Assembly (NCBI RefSeq): GCF_022049065.2
Contig: NZ_CP095743.1
Span: forward strand, 2,619,001-2,683,000
Direction of reading: 5' to 3'
DNA from: Niallia sp. Man26
GTDB taxonomy: Bacteria; Bacillota; Bacilli; Bacillales; Cytobacillaceae
Length of the DNA: 64,000 nt
Shown: one piece after another, positions 1 to 7,889 of the stretch
Position numbering within the stretch: the stretch's first letter is position 1
Layout: each line of letters opens with the position of its first letter
The notes under the pieces: generated by a model
Seen by the model: the letters and a program-made list of their open reading frames with translations, nothing else
What the model was told of the DNA's origin: nothing
Database searches by the model: none
Translations under genes and position numbers: made by a program

Positions 1-1
1 T

Positions 2-811
2 TTTCAGCAAAACCAAATTGCAAAAGAGAGCATTACATATTTTCCAATTGACCCGAGCGTATCGTTTCCGACAGCAGTTACGAATTTACAGCTTGGAAAG
101 CAAAGATATGATGAATATAGTGTCGAATGGGAGACAAAAAGCATTGTAAATAAAAAGGCCTATTTAAGACAAAACATGGGGTTGTTATATGCAAACGGCC
201 GACTTATAAACACGATGGGAGCGTGGAAGCAAAATACAATGGAGCTGACAGAGCATAAGACGGTCGTCGAACGAGACAGCCGCCTGTTCCAGGCAGTCGC
301 CTTTCATTATGCCGAAATTCATGATGAAAATGACAATATCTTCAGCTCTCAAAAACTTTCCGCTAATCATTTGTATGTCATCAATTCAAAATTCGACCAA
401 ACCCCTCTCGGCTTTACAGCACCGCGGACAGAGGCAGAAAAACAATGGAAAAATACTTTAGATGACGAAACAGCAGATGTGATTGAGTATCAATTAAATG
501 AGGCTGTAAAACATTATTCTATACCTTTGGCAGAATATCCAAACAGAATACTGTTAACAGAGCTTGCAGACTATAATGACAAACCTATTCCAGGTTTTAC
601 ACAAGAACAAACGGCAAAGATTATCGGTCAGCTTACAGAAGGTTTATATAAAAATTATTTCCTGGGAATTACAAAAGAGGATGGAACTGTGACAAAACCT
701 GTTGGGAGTACTGTTCCAGTTATTCTGTTAGCAAAAGATCATCTGCTTGTAGTGTTTACAACGGGAGATAATCAGCCTGTCCTATTAAGACAGCAAATTT
801 CCACATTATAG
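2..811 (+). CDS. Hypothetical protein, 5'-truncated by the window edge
   Basis: The frame is open to the left edge, so the N-terminus is missing. An in-frame ATG at 176 is internal, because about 58 sense codons precede it without a stop. About 269 residues are visible. They are soluble in character, with no membrane segment and no motif I recognise. A stretch reading GLLYANGRLINTMGAWKQ lies in the middle. The gene ends with TAG and is followed at once by a stem-loop terminator, so it is the last gene of a rightward unit. Its neighbour at 880-1074 converges on it. I cannot assign a function. Confidence 0.75.
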   Translation, partial: FQQNQIAKESITYFPIDPSVSFPTAVTNLQLGKQRYDEYSVEWETKSIVNKKAYLRQNMGLLYANGRLINTMGAWKQNTMELTEHKTVVERDSRLFQAVAFHYAEIHDENDNIFSSQKLSANHLYVINSKFDQTPLGFTAPRTEAEKQWKNTLDDETADVIEYQLNEAVKHYSIPLAEYPNRILLTELADYNDKPIPGFTQEQTAKIIGQLTEGLYKNYFLGITKEDGTVTKPVGSTVPVILLAKDHLLVVFTTGDNQPVLLRQQISTL

Positions 812-816
812 TCCTC

Positions 817-840
817 AGCCCCCTGTGATGGGGGTTTTCT
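817..840 (+). terminator. Rho-independent terminator of the partial gene
   Basis: A GC-only stem of five C (819-823) and five G (830-834) with a six-base loop is followed by a T-rich tail. It starts a few bases after the upstream stop codon. Confidence 0.8.
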
Positions 841-857
841 TGTTGAACTAAGCAAGT

Positions 858-882
858 AAAAAAGACCTAAATAGGTCTTTTA
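858..882 (-). terminator. Rho-independent terminator, leftward unit
   Basis: The arms AAAGACCT (861-868) and AGGTCTTT (873-880) form an 8-bp stem flanked by A and T runs. It could act on both strands. On the minus strand it ends transcription of the small membrane-protein gene that stops at 880. Confidence 0.65.
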
Positions 883-1074
883 TTGATAAACAGTTGGTTT
901 TGAGAAAACATTGCTCATCATTTTGTTGCGTAAGCCTGGGAGATTCATGACAATTTTAATTAAATATTGTCTAATCATCGGACTTTTTAACACCGTGTTA
1001 ATAATTCGGTATCTTCTAGTTAACAAAAAATAACCGCCAATACCAATCAATAAAATGGATAAAATTTTCGGCAT
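880..1074 (-). CDS. Small conserved-looking membrane protein, unknown function
   Basis: A 64-residue protein. The start is set at the ATG at 1074, because AGGAGG lies seven bases upstream of it; the ATG at 1080 is almost touching the ribosome site. Residues 3-19 form one hydrophobic segment (ILSILLIGIGGYFLL), followed by a basic RRYR and a positively charged tail. This suggests a single-pass protein with the tail in the cytoplasm. It has its own terminator and lies downstream of the DUF92 gene on the same strand. I do not recognise the family. Confidence 0.65.
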   Translation of the reverse strand: MPKILSILLIGIGGYFLLTRRYRIINTVLKSPMIRQYLIKIVMNLPGLRNKMMSNVFSKPTVYQ

Positions 1075-1135
1075 TTTCATCCCTCCTATTGATTAGTTTA
1101 GGAAAAGCCGCTCTTTTTTATCCAAACTTTTTTGC

Positions 1136-1912
1136 TTAAAGAACAAATAAAGCAGCAAGGCAGGCTGCAAGCACACCTGACAAAATATTGACAGCATCAT
1201 TGTTAAGAAAAGAAAAACCCTTTATCTGTTTTGCTTCTCTAGCATGATGCACTCGTTTTTCTACTTTTGCTCCGCAAACTGTACATTGATATTCTGCTTG
1301 AACATAAGCCCCCAGTAAGGTGTCAATAATATTGCCGATAAATCCAAATAAAGAAATCAGCAGAAATTCATTTACACTTATAGGGAATAGCAAATAAGCG
1401 CAAAAACCAATCAACAAGGAACCAAAAAAACCTGCTATTGTACCGAGTAAACTCATTGCCCCAGATGTGCCAGCTTTTGCTCTGCTAAAGGTTCTAAGCG
1501 AAAATGGTTTGCTTTTGCTTAGAGGGCCAATTTCTGATGCCCAAGTGTCAGAATTGGCTGCGGCAAGCAGGACAGCGAAAAGAATAATCAGCTCATGACT
1601 TCCGCTCCAGCCGTAAAAAAGACTGACTAGTGCTGCTGCACCACCGTTTGCAAGTACTTGCATATAGTCTCTTGTAGAGCCTTTTTCATGCATTTCTTCC
1701 ACTCTTGCTTTTTTGTCTTTTTTATATTTTGACAAAAGACTGGAGGTAAGAAAAAAAACACCTAGGAGGATAAATCCTTGATAGTGGAAACCTAATTGGA
1801 TACCTAGACCGACAAAAAAGGCTGCAATACTGCCGCTTTTGTTAAGAAACCCTTCCTTCCATGCTAGGTATACAGCAATAAGGATAATGAGAATGCTAAT
1901 TATTTGTCCCAA
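1136..1912 (-). CDS. DUF92 family integral membrane protein
   Basis: A polytopic membrane protein of about 258 residues with six or more hydrophobic segments. Its features match the DUF92/TIGR00297 family: an early IAAFFVG segment, the conserved NSDTWASEIG motif and a cytosolic loop with a CTVCG cysteine pair. Plant members of the family act in phytol-phosphate metabolism; the bacterial role is not settled. The start is taken as TTG 1912, nine to ten bases after AAAGGAG. TTG 1918 lies too close to that site. The reading frame and its ribosome site overlap the end of yqgN, which suggests translational coupling. Confidence 0.8.
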   Translation of the reverse strand: MGQIISILIILIAVYLAWKEGFLNKSGSIAAFFVGLGIQLGFHYQGFILLGVFFLTSSLLSKYKKDKKARVEEMHEKGSTRDYMQVLANGGAAALVSLFYGWSGSHELIILFAVLLAAANSDTWASEIGPLSKSKPFSLRTFSRAKAGTSGAMSLLGTIAGFFGSLLIGFCAYLLFPISVNEFLLISLFGFIGNIIDTLLGAYVQAEYQCTVCGAKVEKRVHHAREAKQIKGFSFLNNDAVNILSGVLAACLAALFVL

Positions 1913-2474
1913 TAGCAATTACTCCTTTATTTGTAATCAAATGCTGTACAGGAATATCATGAGCTTCTGCCGGGATAGAATCTTCCAATTGGCAATCCAT
2001 CGCTAATGAAATCGTATTTCCATGATAATTTAGGAGATAGCGGTCATAGTAGCCTCCACCAAACCCAATTCGATAACCGTTTGCTGCATAAGCAACTCCT
2101 GGTACAAGCACCAAATCCATTTCATCGCCTTCTGTTAAAGCTGTTTCTGATTCAATTGGTTCATAAAGCCCGCTGTATACAGTTTCAAGCTGGTCAAAAC
2201 GGTCTAACTGCCGAAATACCATTTCTTTCGTGCTCGGCAGACATTTTGGCACACTGACTTTTTTCCCTTCGGCCCAGGCTGTGCGGATTATTTGCAGTGT
2301 ATCCACTTCTGGTGATTTGGAAATGGTTAAACCAATATGACGAGCATTTTGAAACAATGGATGCTTGTATAAATTTTGGGCAATTTCGTAGGATAGCTGC
2401 TCATATACAGGCTTAGATAAAGACTGCAATTCTTTGAGTATTCTTGTTCTTATCTCTTTTTTTGTCTCCGTCAT
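1896..2474 (-). CDS. yqgN: 5-formyltetrahydrofolate cyclo-ligase (MTHFS family)
   Basis: A 192-residue cytosolic enzyme expected to convert 5-formyl-THF to 5,10-methenyl-THF using ATP, which returns stored folate to one-carbon metabolism. The C-terminal signature GYRIGFGGGYYDRYL is typical of the family, and the basic N-terminal helix (KKEIRTRIL) is usual. The length is normal. The ATG at 2474 has AAGGAGTG in front. It is followed, with overlap, by the DUF92 gene, and lies downstream of rpmG as in B. subtilis. Confidence 0.93.
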   Translation of the reverse strand: MTETKKEIRTRILKELQSLSKPVYEQLSYEIAQNLYKHPLFQNARHIGLTISKSPEVDTLQIIRTAWAEGKKVSVPKCLPSTKEMVFRQLDRFDQLETVYSGLYEPIESETALTEGDEMDLVLVPGVAYAANGYRIGFGGGYYDRYLLNYHGNTISLAMDCQLEDSIPAEAHDIPVQHLITNKGVIAIGTNN

Positions 2475-2537
2475 CTTGATTTCACTCCTTGGTTATGCTT
2501 TTTTCATATGTAATGCTTTAGGATTTTTTTTATATAC

Positions 2538-2567
2538 AAAAAAAACAGAAGGGATACCCCCCTCTGT
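2538..2567 (-). terminator. Rho-independent terminator after rpmG
   Basis: On the minus strand ACAGAGGGG pairs imperfectly with CCCTTCTGT and is followed by eight T. It directly follows the rpmG stop codon, so L33 is largely insulated from yqgN. Confidence 0.75.
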
Positions 2568-2568
2568 C

Positions 2569-2718
2569 TTATTTTGTTTCGCGATGTGTTGTTGTGCGTT
2601 TTTCTCTTGAGCAATATTTTTTAAGCTCAAGACGGTCTGGGTTATTTCGTTTATTTTTTTTAGAAATGTAGTTACGATCTCCACATTCTGTGCAAGCTAA
2701 CGTAATGTTGACACGCAT
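2569..2718 (-). CDS. rpmG: Ribosomal protein L33
   Basis: A 49-residue gene: [20 protein letters not shown], then a basic middle ([15 protein letters not shown]) and the end THRETK. This is the full-length B. subtilis RpmGA type. It has one CxxC pair (C9, C12) and a lone later cysteine instead of a complete second pair. The ATG has GGAGGG nine bases upstream. It encodes a component of the 50S subunit and is a stand-alone gene with a terminator, as in B. subtilis where rpmGA lies next to yqgN. Confidence 0.95.
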   Translation of the reverse strand: MRVNITLACTECGDRNYISKKNKRNNPDRLELKKYCSREKRTTTHRETK

Positions 2719-2786
2719 GGTTATTTCCCTCCAAACTATTGCTATACTAGTTCGTGCATACGACTTTTATATGATAACATTTTTTT

Positions 2787-3413
2787 TCACGAAATGCTAG
2801 TACTGTTTTTCAATAGAATGTGATTTAAATCCATAAGCTCTTCTTTATCTTTCCCATATATAGTCCATGCTCTGCTCGTACTCGAGGTTTGAGCTGCTAG
2901 ATTCATGTTAAGGGAACAGATGCTGACATATCCACCTTTACCCATTGGCAAGTATTTTAAGCTGCCTTTTTGCTGATTCTTCCAAATTAGATCTGTATGA
3001 ACGTTCCATAGTGGCTGAACGGTTCTCTGTTCCAAGCTCTTCCCATTAAACTCGCCATTTACTAGTATTAGCTGGTCATCGACAGAATGGAAGACAACAT
3101 TGTCTGTCGGTGAAACGAAGGCGAGGTGGTCCTGATTTGATTGGGAGTAATAACTTAGCAGCAGAACCTTCACATCTATAGCCTCTTTCGAATGATTTCT
3201 TACAAATATCTCATTATATTGGACTTTAGAATGTTTTTGAACGCTCTTTACATGAACAGAGACTGCGTATTCTGGCAGTAATTTCTCATAACCGTTCTGA
3301 AGCCAGCAGATTTTGCCGTTAATCCAAATGCCTGGAGTATTGACCAATTTTCCTCTTGTCATTTCTTTGCCGAAATTCTGATAATCAGACTGTAAAGAAA
3401 TCTCCGTTTTCAT
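2787..3413 (-). CDS. Unknown protein, third gene of the GH57/GT4 operon
   Basis: A 208-residue protein without signal peptide or membrane segment, rich in beta-prone sequence (for example VKVLLLSYYSQSNQDHLAFV). I do not recognise it. The ATG at 3413 is preceded by AGGTGAAGAAGG. It starts 28 bases after the end of the GH57/GT4 gene, so the two are probably co-transcribed and functionally linked. The part from about residue 60 to 120 resembles an immunoglobulin-like or beta-sandwich fold in its pattern, but this is only an impression. Confidence 0.75.
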   Translation of the reverse strand: MKTEISLQSDYQNFGKEMTRGKLVNTPGIWINGKICWLQNGYEKLLPEYAVSVHVKSVQKHSKVQYNEIFVRNHSKEAIDVKVLLLSYYSQSNQDHLAFVSPTDNVVFHSVDDQLILVNGEFNGKSLEQRTVQPLWNVHTDLIWKNQQKGSLKYLPMGKGGYVSICSLNMNLAAQTSSTSRAWTIYGKDKEELMDLNHILLKNSTSIS

Positions 3414-3441
3414 CCTTCTTCACCTTTTTTTCCTATTTTTT

Positions 3442-5850
3442 TTATTCCATAGTAGCTGCCGTTTCTGCCATCCTCTTATTTAGGATTGCTTCTTCAAACA
3501 CCCTTGAGGTTTCATCGCCGACTCTGTTCCAGCCAAACAGCTTTTCTACAATCGCCCTGCCATTTTTTCCAATCTCCAATGCCATAAGTGGGTCATCGAT
3601 TAAGGATTGCAATTGTTCTAACATACTTTCAGTATTCCCTGGTTCCATAAGCATCCCTGTCTTACCATGCTCTACTATCCCTTTTAAGCCGCCCGTGTTG
3701 GATACGATTGTCGGCTTCTCAAAACACAGCGATTCTAAAGCAACAATGCCGAAAGGTTCATAATGGCTTGGAATGACAACAATGTCTGCTACTTGGAAGA
3801 AACCATTTTTTCTGTCTTCCGGTAAGTAGCCAATCAAGTGAACCTTGTCCGATAAACCATTTGCAGCAATATATTGTTTATATTCATTAAACATTGGACC
3901 AGCACCCGCAAGAACAAATTGAATATCCTTGATTTTAAGACGTGTAGCTGCTTCAAGCAATGTTTCAAATCCTTTTTCCTTCACCATTCTTCCTAGCGCA
4001 AAAACCGTCTTCTTATTTGGATCCAATCCCAATTCTTCTGCTGAATTTAAGGCTGCCTGATTATTTTCCAACTTAATTCCGTTTGGAATAACATTAAGTT
4101 TGTTTTCACTTACAGCAAATAACGAAGACACTTCTGTTTTCATGTACTCACTGCAGACAATTACTGAATCGGACGCATTGATTAGCTGCTGTTCCTTTTC
4201 ATAAATAAATTTTTGCATTTCTGTATAGATGCCGCCGTTTCTTCCATGCTCTGTTGCGTGCATAGTTGTAACTAACGGAATGCCTAGTTCTGTCTTTATT
4301 GCTGTAGCTGCTGCTCCGATGAGCCAATCATGGCCTTGAATTAGCTCAAAATGATGGTTAGCTGCTAAGTCTAAGGCTTTTTCCCACATGCTTATATTTA
4401 AGCCGCCAATCCAAGTTATAAAGTTCTTTTCCCGCTGATGCAGCGGCTTCACTCGATACACATACAAGGAAGGACTTACCTGTTCATCAACTAATTCTTG
4501 ATTCATGTCTTGTGACGTGATTACATGAACTTCATATTGTTTGGCTAATGTTTCTGCTAACCCAGCTACATGTGTTCCAAGTCCTCCAATAATATTGGGT
4601 GGGTATTCCCATGAAAGAATCAGAATTTTTTTCTTGCTTCCTCCTTGTGCAAAGGGGTTATTCATTTCCTTTTGGTAAGCAGGAACTGCACGGAAGATAG
4701 CGTGTTTACTTTCTCGTTCTTCTAACCATGCTTTTTCTATACTGTCTTTCAAAAAGACACTCAGCTTATCAGCTGCTTCCCAATGATTGTGCTGCAGGTT
4801 ATCTGGATAATCCAGTTGATTAACAATAGCATGAAGCATGAGCCATTCCTTTTCCAGCTGTTTAACGACCCTGTCAGCACAGTCAGAAAGCTTCTGCTCC
4901 CGCCAGGCTGTAACCTCTTTTTCAAGGAAGGACAGTCTAGCATAGCTCTTTCCATCTTCGTGTATTCTATTTAACTTCTTCTGATTAAAAAAGGAGGAAC
5001 TAATATGAACCTTCTCTAAATTCCCGCTAAATTGACGAATATATGCTTCTGGTGATAACGGCATAATCGAATCATTTTCCACGAAGTCCTTCGTTAATTC
5101 TTGTGAAAACTCATTAATCTCGGCTACACTCACAGCAATTGCTGTCATCGCAGGAATATCTTTTGTTTTCGGCAAACCTGTAAATAAACTTCCCGTCTCC
5201 TTAACGTCAGACCATTGTCTTAATGGTATCATGCATATATCATGAGGTGATTTCACTGGCAAACCTTCTGCTTTAGGAACAGGATCTGTGATGGCTAAAG
5301 TTTTGTCATACACAAAGCTATATCCAATCCCCGCCTTTTTAAGATGCAAATCAATGCCTGGTGAAAAGGCGCCATTTGGAAGCCAAAATCCATTTGGACG
5401 AATATTTAAATGGTCTTCTATAATGGAAATTCCTGTTTCAATTTGGAGTTTCACACCATTTACCGTTGACAGAGATGTAAGAGAGGAATAGGACGCAGAT
5501 GTGGCCAATATCTCTATTTTATGGTCATGTACCAATTTCTTAATGGTTGCTGTTATATTCCTGTCAATCTTGAGCCAGTAGGAGTATTCTTCTTCCCATT
5601 TCCATTTATTTTTTTCTAAAAATTCAGTTATTTCTTTTTGGTAATCTTCTGTTTCTGCCAATTCTAAATAAATCGGTGGCAATGCAAGGGAAACGCTGTA
5701 TGGCACTGCCTTCTTTTCCATGTTCTTTAAAAAAGTAAGCAAAGCTATCGAAGCTATATGAAAAGACTGTCTGTCTTCTTTATTGCTGGAATAATAATTC
5801 ATGACAGGAAGCTCTGCATGAACGATTAACTGAAAATAGGATACGTTCAT
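3442..5850 (-). CDS. Fusion of a degenerate GH57-like domain with a GT4 glycosyltransferase
   Basis: An 802-residue two-part protein. Residues 1-400 follow the layout of GH57 branching-enzyme-like proteins: a start strand with HAELP, then GFWLPNGAFSPG at 154-165, and a helical DUF1957-like part near 305-400. The GH57 nucleophile Glu of WLPE is Asn here (N159), and the THG motif near 117 is absent, so hydrolase or branching activity is doubtful. Residues 407-790 are a GT-B GT4 glycosyltransferase with EYPPNIIGGLGTHVAGLA, HDW, HATEHGR, RMVKEKGFE and an intact E-x7-E (E698 to E706, EPFGIVALE). It probably transfers a sugar to a glucan or cell-surface polymer; the substrate is unknown. The start ATG overlaps the upstream stop as ATGA. 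Confidence 0.85.
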   Translation of the reverse strand: MNVSYFQLIVHAELPVMNYYSSNKEDRQSFHIASIALLTFLKNMEKKAVPYSVSLALPPIYLELAETEDYQKEITEFLEKNKWKWEEEYSYWLKIDRNITATIKKLVHDHKIEILATSASYSSLTSLSTVNGVKLQIETGISIIEDHLNIRPNGFWLPNGAFSPGIDLHLKKAGIGYSFVYDKTLAITDPVPKAEGLPVKSPHDICMIPLRQWSDVKETGSLFTGLPKTKDIPAMTAIAVSVAEINEFSQELTKDFVENDSIMPLSPEAYIRQFSGNLEKVHISSSFFNQKKLNRIHEDGKSYARLSFLEKEVTAWREQKLSDCADRVVKQLEKEWLMLHAIVNQLDYPDNLQHNHWEAADKLSVFLKDSIEKAWLEERESKHAIFRAVPAYQKEMNNPFAQGGSKKKILILSWEYPPNIIGGLGTHVAGLAETLAKQYEVHVITSQDMNQELVDEQVSPSLYVYRVKPLHQREKNFITWIGGLNISMWEKALDLAANHHFELIQGHDWLIGAAATAIKTELGIPLVTTMHATEHGRNGGIYTEMQKFIYEKEQQLINASDSVIVCSEYMKTEVSSLFAVSENKLNVIPNGIKLENNQAALNSAEELGLDPNKKTVFALGRMVKEKGFETLLEAATRLKIKDIQFVLAGAGPMFNEYKQYIAANGLSDKVHLIGYLPEDRKNGFFQVADIVVIPSHYEPFGIVALESLCFEKPTIVSNTGGLKGIVEHGKTGMLMEPGNTESMLEQLQSLIDDPLMALEIGKNGRAIVEKLFGWNRVGDETSRVFEEAILNKRMAETAATME

Positions 5851-6542
5851 TGCTTCTTCACACTCTCCTTTACCGCTGTCTCATAATAACTGTATGTGCT
5901 AACATGCTCAATCCAATTAGGAAGTGGAGTTTTTCCTTCGCTCCATGCTATTACATCCTTTGCATTTTCACCTGCTTGGTCTGCACTTGTTCTTGGTGTA
6001 TGAATAGGATTAGACTGCAGAATTGGCATGAGAGCTCCGCTACCATCCTGTATCCCAACTTCAAAACAGTAACTTCTATTTGGCTGTAATCCTTCCAAAA
6101 CGAGTTGATTCTTGTCACGATCCAGCTGAATTTCATCGGTAGCATGTGCATTGCTGCCATCGAAATATATGCTCGTGATATCATAGACACGCAGCTTTAG
6201 CGATAAGTCATCATTAAGAAAGCCGCAGTAGGAAGAAATTAAGTTCCACTTTGATGCTGGTATGCTCCAGAAAATTAGTGCTCTGTTTTCTCCTGCAAGC
6301 CATGCTTCCATGCCATTACTCTTTTTTAATGTTTGAATGCTTGTCCATAAAAAAGGGGACATAACAGCACTGTTATCGGCATATTCTTTAGGAGAAGCTC
6401 CTTCTTTCTGCTCTGCCTTTTCCGCTTCTTTCAAATACTTCCCCCACTGATATTGCACCTTTCCAAGGCTCATATCCAGTTCTTTCGCAATTTTTCGGAA
6501 AGACAAGCCTTCCTTCCTTAAATTAACTATTTGTTCTAACAA
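5847..6542 (-). CDS. DUF4912 protein with N-terminal helix-turn-helix
   Basis: A 231-residue protein from TTG 6542; AAAGGTG lies nine bases upstream, and the first residues then read MLEQIVNLRKEGLSFRK. Residues 1-40 form a homeodomain-like HTH (FRKIAKELDMSLGKVQ). From about 75 to 190 it matches DUF4912, with LRVYDITSIYFDGSNA, an aromatic-rich core and the closing SNPIHTPR motif. DUF4912 has no settled biochemical role. It is the first gene of the operon and overlaps the GH57/GT4 start by four bases, so the two products are made together. GTG 6554 is the alternative start. Confidence 0.8.
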   Translation of the reverse strand: MLEQIVNLRKEGLSFRKIAKELDMSLGKVQYQWGKYLKEAEKAEQKEGASPKEYADNSAVMSPFLWTSIQTLKKSNGMEAWLAGENRALIFWSIPASKWNLISSYCGFLNDDLSLKLRVYDITSIYFDGSNAHATDEIQLDRDKNQLVLEGLQPNRSYCFEVGIQDGSGALMPILQSNPIHTPRTSADQAGENAKDVIAWSEGKTPLPNWIEHVSTYSYYETAVKESVKKQ

Positions 6543-6943
6543 TGGAATCAGCACCTTTCATTTAATACTGTATTATGTTTTAGCTATTATCGTATTGGTT
6601 GATTTATCAGGATTCCTTTTGTGTCGATTTACTGATTCTTCCTTCTTCCTATATGTTATCACCGAATGATAGAAGCCACAATAAACGGAATTTGTCGTAT
6701 CATGCTAATGTTTATCCCTATTACCTTGAAGCAGCATAAAAAATTTTGTCTGTTGAATAAAAAACAGCAATTCGACAATGACTATTAATAAAATTAGTTT
6801 GTATCCGACATTTTTTGCTGCCGCTTATAAACTTGTCTGCCGCACACTTGCTTGCTTGAAATTACTGTTGGGAAATGTTGAAAGGTAGTGGTAGAATGAA
6901 AAAGTCTTGTAAATTACAAATTTTTTAGCAGAGGTGTCTCATT
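6543..6943. other. Divergent intergenic region, about 400 bp
   Basis: This AT-rich stretch separates the leftward DUF4912 operon from the rightward HTH-membrane/YceG pair. I see no coding frame of credible composition. One rightward promoter is listed separately. A leftward promoter for the GT4 operon must lie here, but none matches the consensus convincingly. Confidence 0.5.
6868..6897 (+). promoter_or_regulatory. Putative SigA promoter with extended -10
   Basis: TTGGGA (6868-6873), an 18-base spacer and TAGAAT (6892-6897) preceded by TGG, which gives an extended -10. It lies about 45 bases before the start of the HTH membrane protein. Confidence 0.55.
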
Positions 6944-7342
6944 TTGTTCATTTTAATGTTTAGTTTATTGGGGATATCTGTTCTTCTTTTTATTGTATCT
7001 TTATTTATGAAGGACCCCTATAAAAAGCTGCAAGAGGATATAGACCAGCTGTCCATCCAACAAGTACAAGAAATATATAAAATAAAAAAGAAGCTGAAGG
7101 TGCTTGAGGAAGAGCTGTTGATAGACGATATGGATATGAGTCCTGCCATCCCTGTTACAGACAAGCAGCCAAATATAGAAATGGGTGCAAATCCCATTCA
7201 TGCTATTATTAAAAACCAGGTTTGGTCTCTTGCGTCACAAGGAGTTTCCATTGAAAAAATTGCTTCTCAATCTTCCTTATCAACTAGTCAAGTACAGCAA
7301 ATTATCACAGAGGGTGTAAAGCGAGGATTTGCAAATGAATAA
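6944..7342 (+). CDS. Membrane-anchored HTH protein, unknown function
   Basis: A 132-residue protein from TTG 6944, seven bases after GAGGTG. It has an N-terminal membrane helix (about residues 4-22), a coiled-coil-like charged segment (about 28-60) and a C-terminal HTH (SIEKIASQSSLSTSQVQQI) near 105-125. The HTH resembles that of the divergent DUF4912 protein. The next gene overlaps it by eight bases. It may be the counterpart of a small gene of the B. subtilis yqzC/yqzD region, but I cannot confirm this. Confidence 0.75.
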   Translation: MFILMFSLLGISVLLFIVSLFMKDPYKKLQEDIDQLSIQQVQEIYKIKKKLKVLEEELLIDDMDMSPAIPVTDKQPNIEMGANPIHAIIKNQVWSLASQGVSIEKIASQSSLSTSQVQQIITEGVKRGFANE

Positions 7343-7838
7343 ACGAAGCTTGCGTTCCTTTGCATTCGGTCTGTTCGCAGCCTCCAGCATCATTGGAGCA
7401 TACACCGTATACACTGGCAGCCAAAAGGCTGATACAGACAAACAAATTACAACAGAGCAAGCAGAGAAAGTTCTCTCTGCAAAAGGCTTTACTACAGTTG
7501 CCAATGAAGACTATGAAGAGCTCGTTGCTGCTAAAGAACAGGCCGAGAAAGCGGCCCAGCAGGCAAAAGCTGATAAAAAAGCAGCTGAAACAGAGGAAGC
7601 AAAACAAGCAGAAACAGAGAAAGCTGATGAGCCAATCTCATATAAGCTCAAAATTAAAAGTGGTATGAGTCCTGGCGAAATTGCTGATACATTAACAAAA
7701 GAGAAAATTATTAAAGATAAAGATGAGTTTGAAGCTTTCTTAATTGACAATGACTATCATACAAAAGTGCAGGTTGGCACTTTCCGTGTATACAGCGATA
7801 TGAGCTTTAGAGAAATTGCTGAAAAGATAACAAAATAA
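7335..7838 (+). CDS. YceG/MltG-like N-terminal domain protein
   Basis: A 167-residue protein. ATG 7335 is preferred over TTG 7329, since GAGG lies just upstream. It has an N-terminal membrane helix or uncleaved signal (FAFGLFAASSIIGAYTVY), then a Lys/Glu/Ala-rich coiled linker (about 60-105). The C-terminal part (IKSGMSPGEIADTLTKE ... VQVGTFRVYSDMSFREIAEK) resembles the LysM-like subdomain of MltG endolytic transglycosylases. The catalytic YceG part is absent, so it probably binds peptidoglycan or a partner and does not cut glycan. It overlaps the upstream gene and ends inside a long palindrome. Confidence 0.75.
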   Translation: MNKRSLRSFAFGLFAASSIIGAYTVYTGSQKADTDKQITTEQAEKVLSAKGFTTVANEDYEELVAAKEQAEKAAQQAKADKKAAETEEAKQAETEKADEPISYKLKIKSGMSPGEIADTLTKEKIIKDKDEFEAFLIDNDYHTKVQVGTFRVYSDMSFREIAEKITK

Positions 7839-7889
7839 ACGATAATGAGGGGCAGTCCAATTGGACTGCCCCTCATTATCGTTTATTTT
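7832..7889. terminator. 58-bp perfect palindrome, bidirectional terminator
   Basis: Every base from 7832 to 7860 pairs with 7861 to 7889 without mismatch or spacer. The outer A/T runs and the GC-rich core make it a terminator in both directions. It contains the stop codons of both convergent genes (TAA at 7836-7838 and, on the minus strand, at 7885-7883). Confidence 0.9.

Noticed and set aside
2493..2684. Minus-strand open frame of 63 codons overlapping rpmG
   Set aside because: It is another frame of rpmG and its terminator; the true L33 gene is 2569-2718.
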